A DNA stretch of 64,000 nt from Dicaeum eximium (lineage: Eukaryota; Chordata; Aves; Passeriformes; Dicaeidae), in assembly GCA_013396995.1 (NCBI GenBank), contig VWZP01007387.1:1-64000 (forward strand), written 5' to 3'. Under the pieces are notes generated by a model. The model searched no databases, was not told the origin of the DNA, and saw only the letters and a program-made list of their open reading frames with translations. Every line of letters starts with the position of its first letter. Position 1 is the first letter of the stretch. Shown here piece after piece: positions 63,101 through 64,000 of the stretch. The position numbers and the translations under genes are program-made.

Positions 63101-63484
63101 GCTTTCAGGGCAAGTTCTTAACTTTTTCCCAGCAATGCAGTGAGCAGTTTTTTTCACATACCAGTATTATCAATTTTATATTCACCTATCCATCCTCACT
63201 GGTGCCAAAAATACCCACCTTCACTCATACTTTGGAGGGACTGCACTTTGAGAAGTTACAAAGCTCCTACAACAGCCCATCCCCAACCCTAGGGTGCTGT
63301 TTTCCTCCCTCCCTAGAGCAGGTGGAGACATCCTGACCCCCCTTCCTTACCTCAAACACCCCATTGACCTTCTTGCGCCAGACCCACTCGGGGTGGGGGA
63401 AACCCACAGACTTGCAGTACATCAGGGCCTCCTGCCCCTCGTTTTTGTTCTCACTCCTCTTGTGCCCAGTGATGTCAGGAGTGG
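54120..63484 (-). CDS. NPTN: Neuroplastin, C-terminal half (partial; continues past right edge)
   Basis: Coding exons in minus-strand order are 63484-63351, 62578-62305, 54523-54502 and 54180-54120 (stop TAA at 54122-54120). Together they encode 162 residues in one consistent frame. They give most of the membrane-proximal Ig domain, with B-strand Cys in LMYCKS, Trp in EWVWRKK and F-strand Cys in GEYQCNA. N-glycosylation sites are NNSS, NYT and NAT. The transmembrane helix APLWPFLGILAEIVILVVII carries the buried Glu typical of the basigin/neuroplastin/embigin family. The tail runs from KRKRPDEVPD to the RQRNTN end, diagnostic of neuroplastin. Neuroplastin is a plasma-membrane glycoprotein, a required partner of PMCA calcium pumps and a synaptic adhesion molecule. 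The signal peptide and upstream Ig exons lie beyond 64000. Confidence 0.96.
54181..54501 (-). other. NPTN: NPTN intron between microexon and last coding exon
   Basis: GT-AG intron of 321 bp. The microexon and last coding exon sit close together, while the upstream intron is 7.8 kb. Confidence 0.9.
54502..54523 (-). CDS. NPTN: NPTN microexon with tandem acceptors (DDEP insert)
   Basis: The exon is ATGATGAACCAGCTGGGCCA plus AT, 22 nt, bounded by cttgctgcag and GTAAGT. Joined to the preceding G it encodes DDEPAGPM. The internal AACCAG is itself a possible acceptor. Using it leaves a 10-nt exon and yields AGPM without DDEP, in the same frame. This matches the known optional DDEP insertion of neuroplastin. 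Confidence 0.93.
54524..62304 (-). other. NPTN: NPTN 7.8-kb intron
   Basis: Contains one antisense-to-window CR1 3' end (57372-57522), two A-rich runs (about 56226-56241 and 56702-56714) and a CpG-enriched stretch at about 55300-57100. That stretch reads open for 291 codons on the + strand (55451-56326) and has a minus-strand AATAAA at about 55301-55306. No paired splice sites that extend the NPTN frame were found within it. Confidence 0.75.
57372..57522 (-). mobile_element. CR1 3' end fragment in NPTN intron
   Basis: AATCCCAGACTGGTTTGGG, TTGGAAGGGACCTTAAAGCT, CATCCAGTGCCACCCCTGCC, ATGGGCAGGGACACCTTCCA and GCTCCAAGCCCTGTACAACC follow the reverse-complement CR1 3' consensus order. Confidence 0.94.
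62305..62578 (-). CDS. NPTN: NPTN exon: Ig end, transmembrane helix, start of tail
   Basis: 274 nt beginning DINNSSGRFF, through ITNLQINEDPGEYQC and VRSHLAPLWPFLG, to KRKRPDEVPD plus one base. Acceptor cctttgccag|GAC and donor GACG|gtaagt. Third positions are strongly G/C, unlike the small downstream exons. Confidence 0.96.
62579..63350 (-). other. NPTN: NPTN intron between Ig and transmembrane exons
   Basis: GT-AG intron of 772 bp, no other feature recognised. Confidence 0.9.
63351..63484 (-). CDS. NPTN: NPTN Ig-domain exon
   Basis: 134 nt entering with two bases of a split codon. Encodes TPDITGHKRSENKNEGQEAL, MYCKSVGFPHPEWVWRKK and VNGVFE. Acceptor ttgtctcgtag|CC and donor GAG|gtaagg. It supplies the first Ig cysteine and the Trp. 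Confidence 0.95.
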
Positions 63485-64000
63485 CTACGAGACAACAGAG
63501 CAGCTTGTAAGTACAAACAGGCTTCTTTCACTCATCTGGACACAAATCCCTCCAGCTCCCTGGAAGCTGTGCCTTCCCACACCGAGGGGATGTTATGGAA
63601 GAACTCTATTTGTGTGTGTCCCTGGGAGCAGCCCTAAATCCTGTGCTCCTGTCTGTGTGTGTTTAGGGGAGCAGCCCTAAACCCTGTGCTCCTGTCTGTG
63701 TCTGTGTCCCTGGGAGCAGCCCTAAACCCTGTGCTCCTGTCTGTGTGTGTGTGTCCCTGGGAGCAGCCCTAAACCCTCCCCAAGCTTAGGCTGTCTCAGG
63801 GCAGTGCCTGGGCTGACCCCTGGCCCAGCAGATGGCCCCGGGCTGCAGGGCCCACCTTTAAAGCTGCAGCTCCTAATTACAGCACACGTGGCTCGATGTG
63901 TGATGGCAGCTCTGAGCTGTTAATCCACCCAAGGCCAGCCCAGCTGCTCCAGGAAACTGGAATTTCCTACAGGAGACTTCCCTGCACATGGATACACAGA
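63485..64000 (-). other. NPTN: NPTN intron continuing past the window edge
   Basis: Sequence upstream of the Ig exon acceptor. It contains the 43-47-bp tandem repeat. No further NPTN exon is seen before the window ends. Confidence 0.8.
63611..63779. repeat. Four-copy 43-47-bp tandem repeat in NPTN intron
   Basis: GGGAGCAGCCCTAAA begins at 63624, 63667, 63712 and 63759, giving periods of 43, 45 and 47 bp. The growth comes from the (TG)n part of each unit (CTGTCTGTGTGTG...). Three of the four copies contain CCCTAAACCCT, which resembles a telomere-type hexamer. Confidence 0.93.

Noticed and set aside
54107..63484. Basigin or embigin instead of neuroplastin
   Set aside because: All three share the Ig-transmembrane plan with a buried Glu, but the KRKRPDEVPD...DDEPAG...RQRNTN tail is specific to neuroplastin, and the REC114 neighbour fits NPTN.

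Overview
The window reads as vertebrate nuclear DNA, most likely from a bird. The support is spliced genes with GT-AG introns, many CR1-type LINE remnants (the dominant avian retroposon), a candidate solo LTR, microsatellites, one CpG island, and no prokaryotic-style gene packing. Two genes are recognisable by eye. REC114 (meiotic recombination) is complete on the + strand, with six coding exons at 37427-52635 and a 252-residue product. NPTN (neuroplastin) is on the - strand and is represented only by its 3' half: the end of an Ig domain, the transmembrane segment, the cytoplasmic tail and the 3'UTR, at about 52705-63484, continuing past the right edge. From general knowledge, mammals have the same neighbours in the order HCN4 - REC114 - NPTN. 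That makes the left 37 kb probably the intergenic space on the HCN4 side, although no HCN4 exon is visible here.

Layout. 1-268 is a 28/29-bp minisatellite with a four-unit higher-order period, cut by the window edge. 269-36959 has no gene I can support. It holds a candidate solo LTR (about 10685-11150), a CR1 reverse-transcriptase relic (about 13405-13960), an inverted pair of CR1 pieces (33059-33112 and 33376-33828), simple repeats and several small foldbacks. 36960-37426 is a CpG island and the REC114 promoter. It contains two identical-spacing modules (inverted CCAAT box plus E2F-type TTCCCGCC, 41 bp apart) and YY1-type ATGGCGGC motifs. 37427-52635 is REC114, whose introns contain several CR1 3' ends. 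52679-52728 is the tail-to-tail junction: the REC114 ATTAAA signal and the NPTN AATAAA signal (opposite strand) lie 38 bp apart, so the two mRNAs end within a few tens of bases of each other. 52705-64000 is NPTN, including a 22-nt microexon with two acceptors 12 nt apart that explains the optional DDEP tail insert.

Function. REC114 is a subunit of the REC114-MEI4-IHO1 machinery that enables SPO11/TOPOVIBL double-strand breaks in meiosis. The exons encode its PH-like domain and the C-terminal helix that binds MEI4. Neuroplastin is a synaptic/plasma-membrane Ig protein and an obligate partner of plasma-membrane Ca2+ ATPases. The two genes are not functionally linked; the notable point is the compact convergent arrangement. 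I found no CRISPR array, tRNA, rRNA or intact mobile element. Nothing here is clearly a wholly new system. The most interesting items are the duplicated CCAAT/E2F promoter module, the abutting 3' ends, the NPTN tandem-acceptor microexon, and an unexplained CpG-enriched open stretch in the NPTN intron (55.3-57.1 kb).
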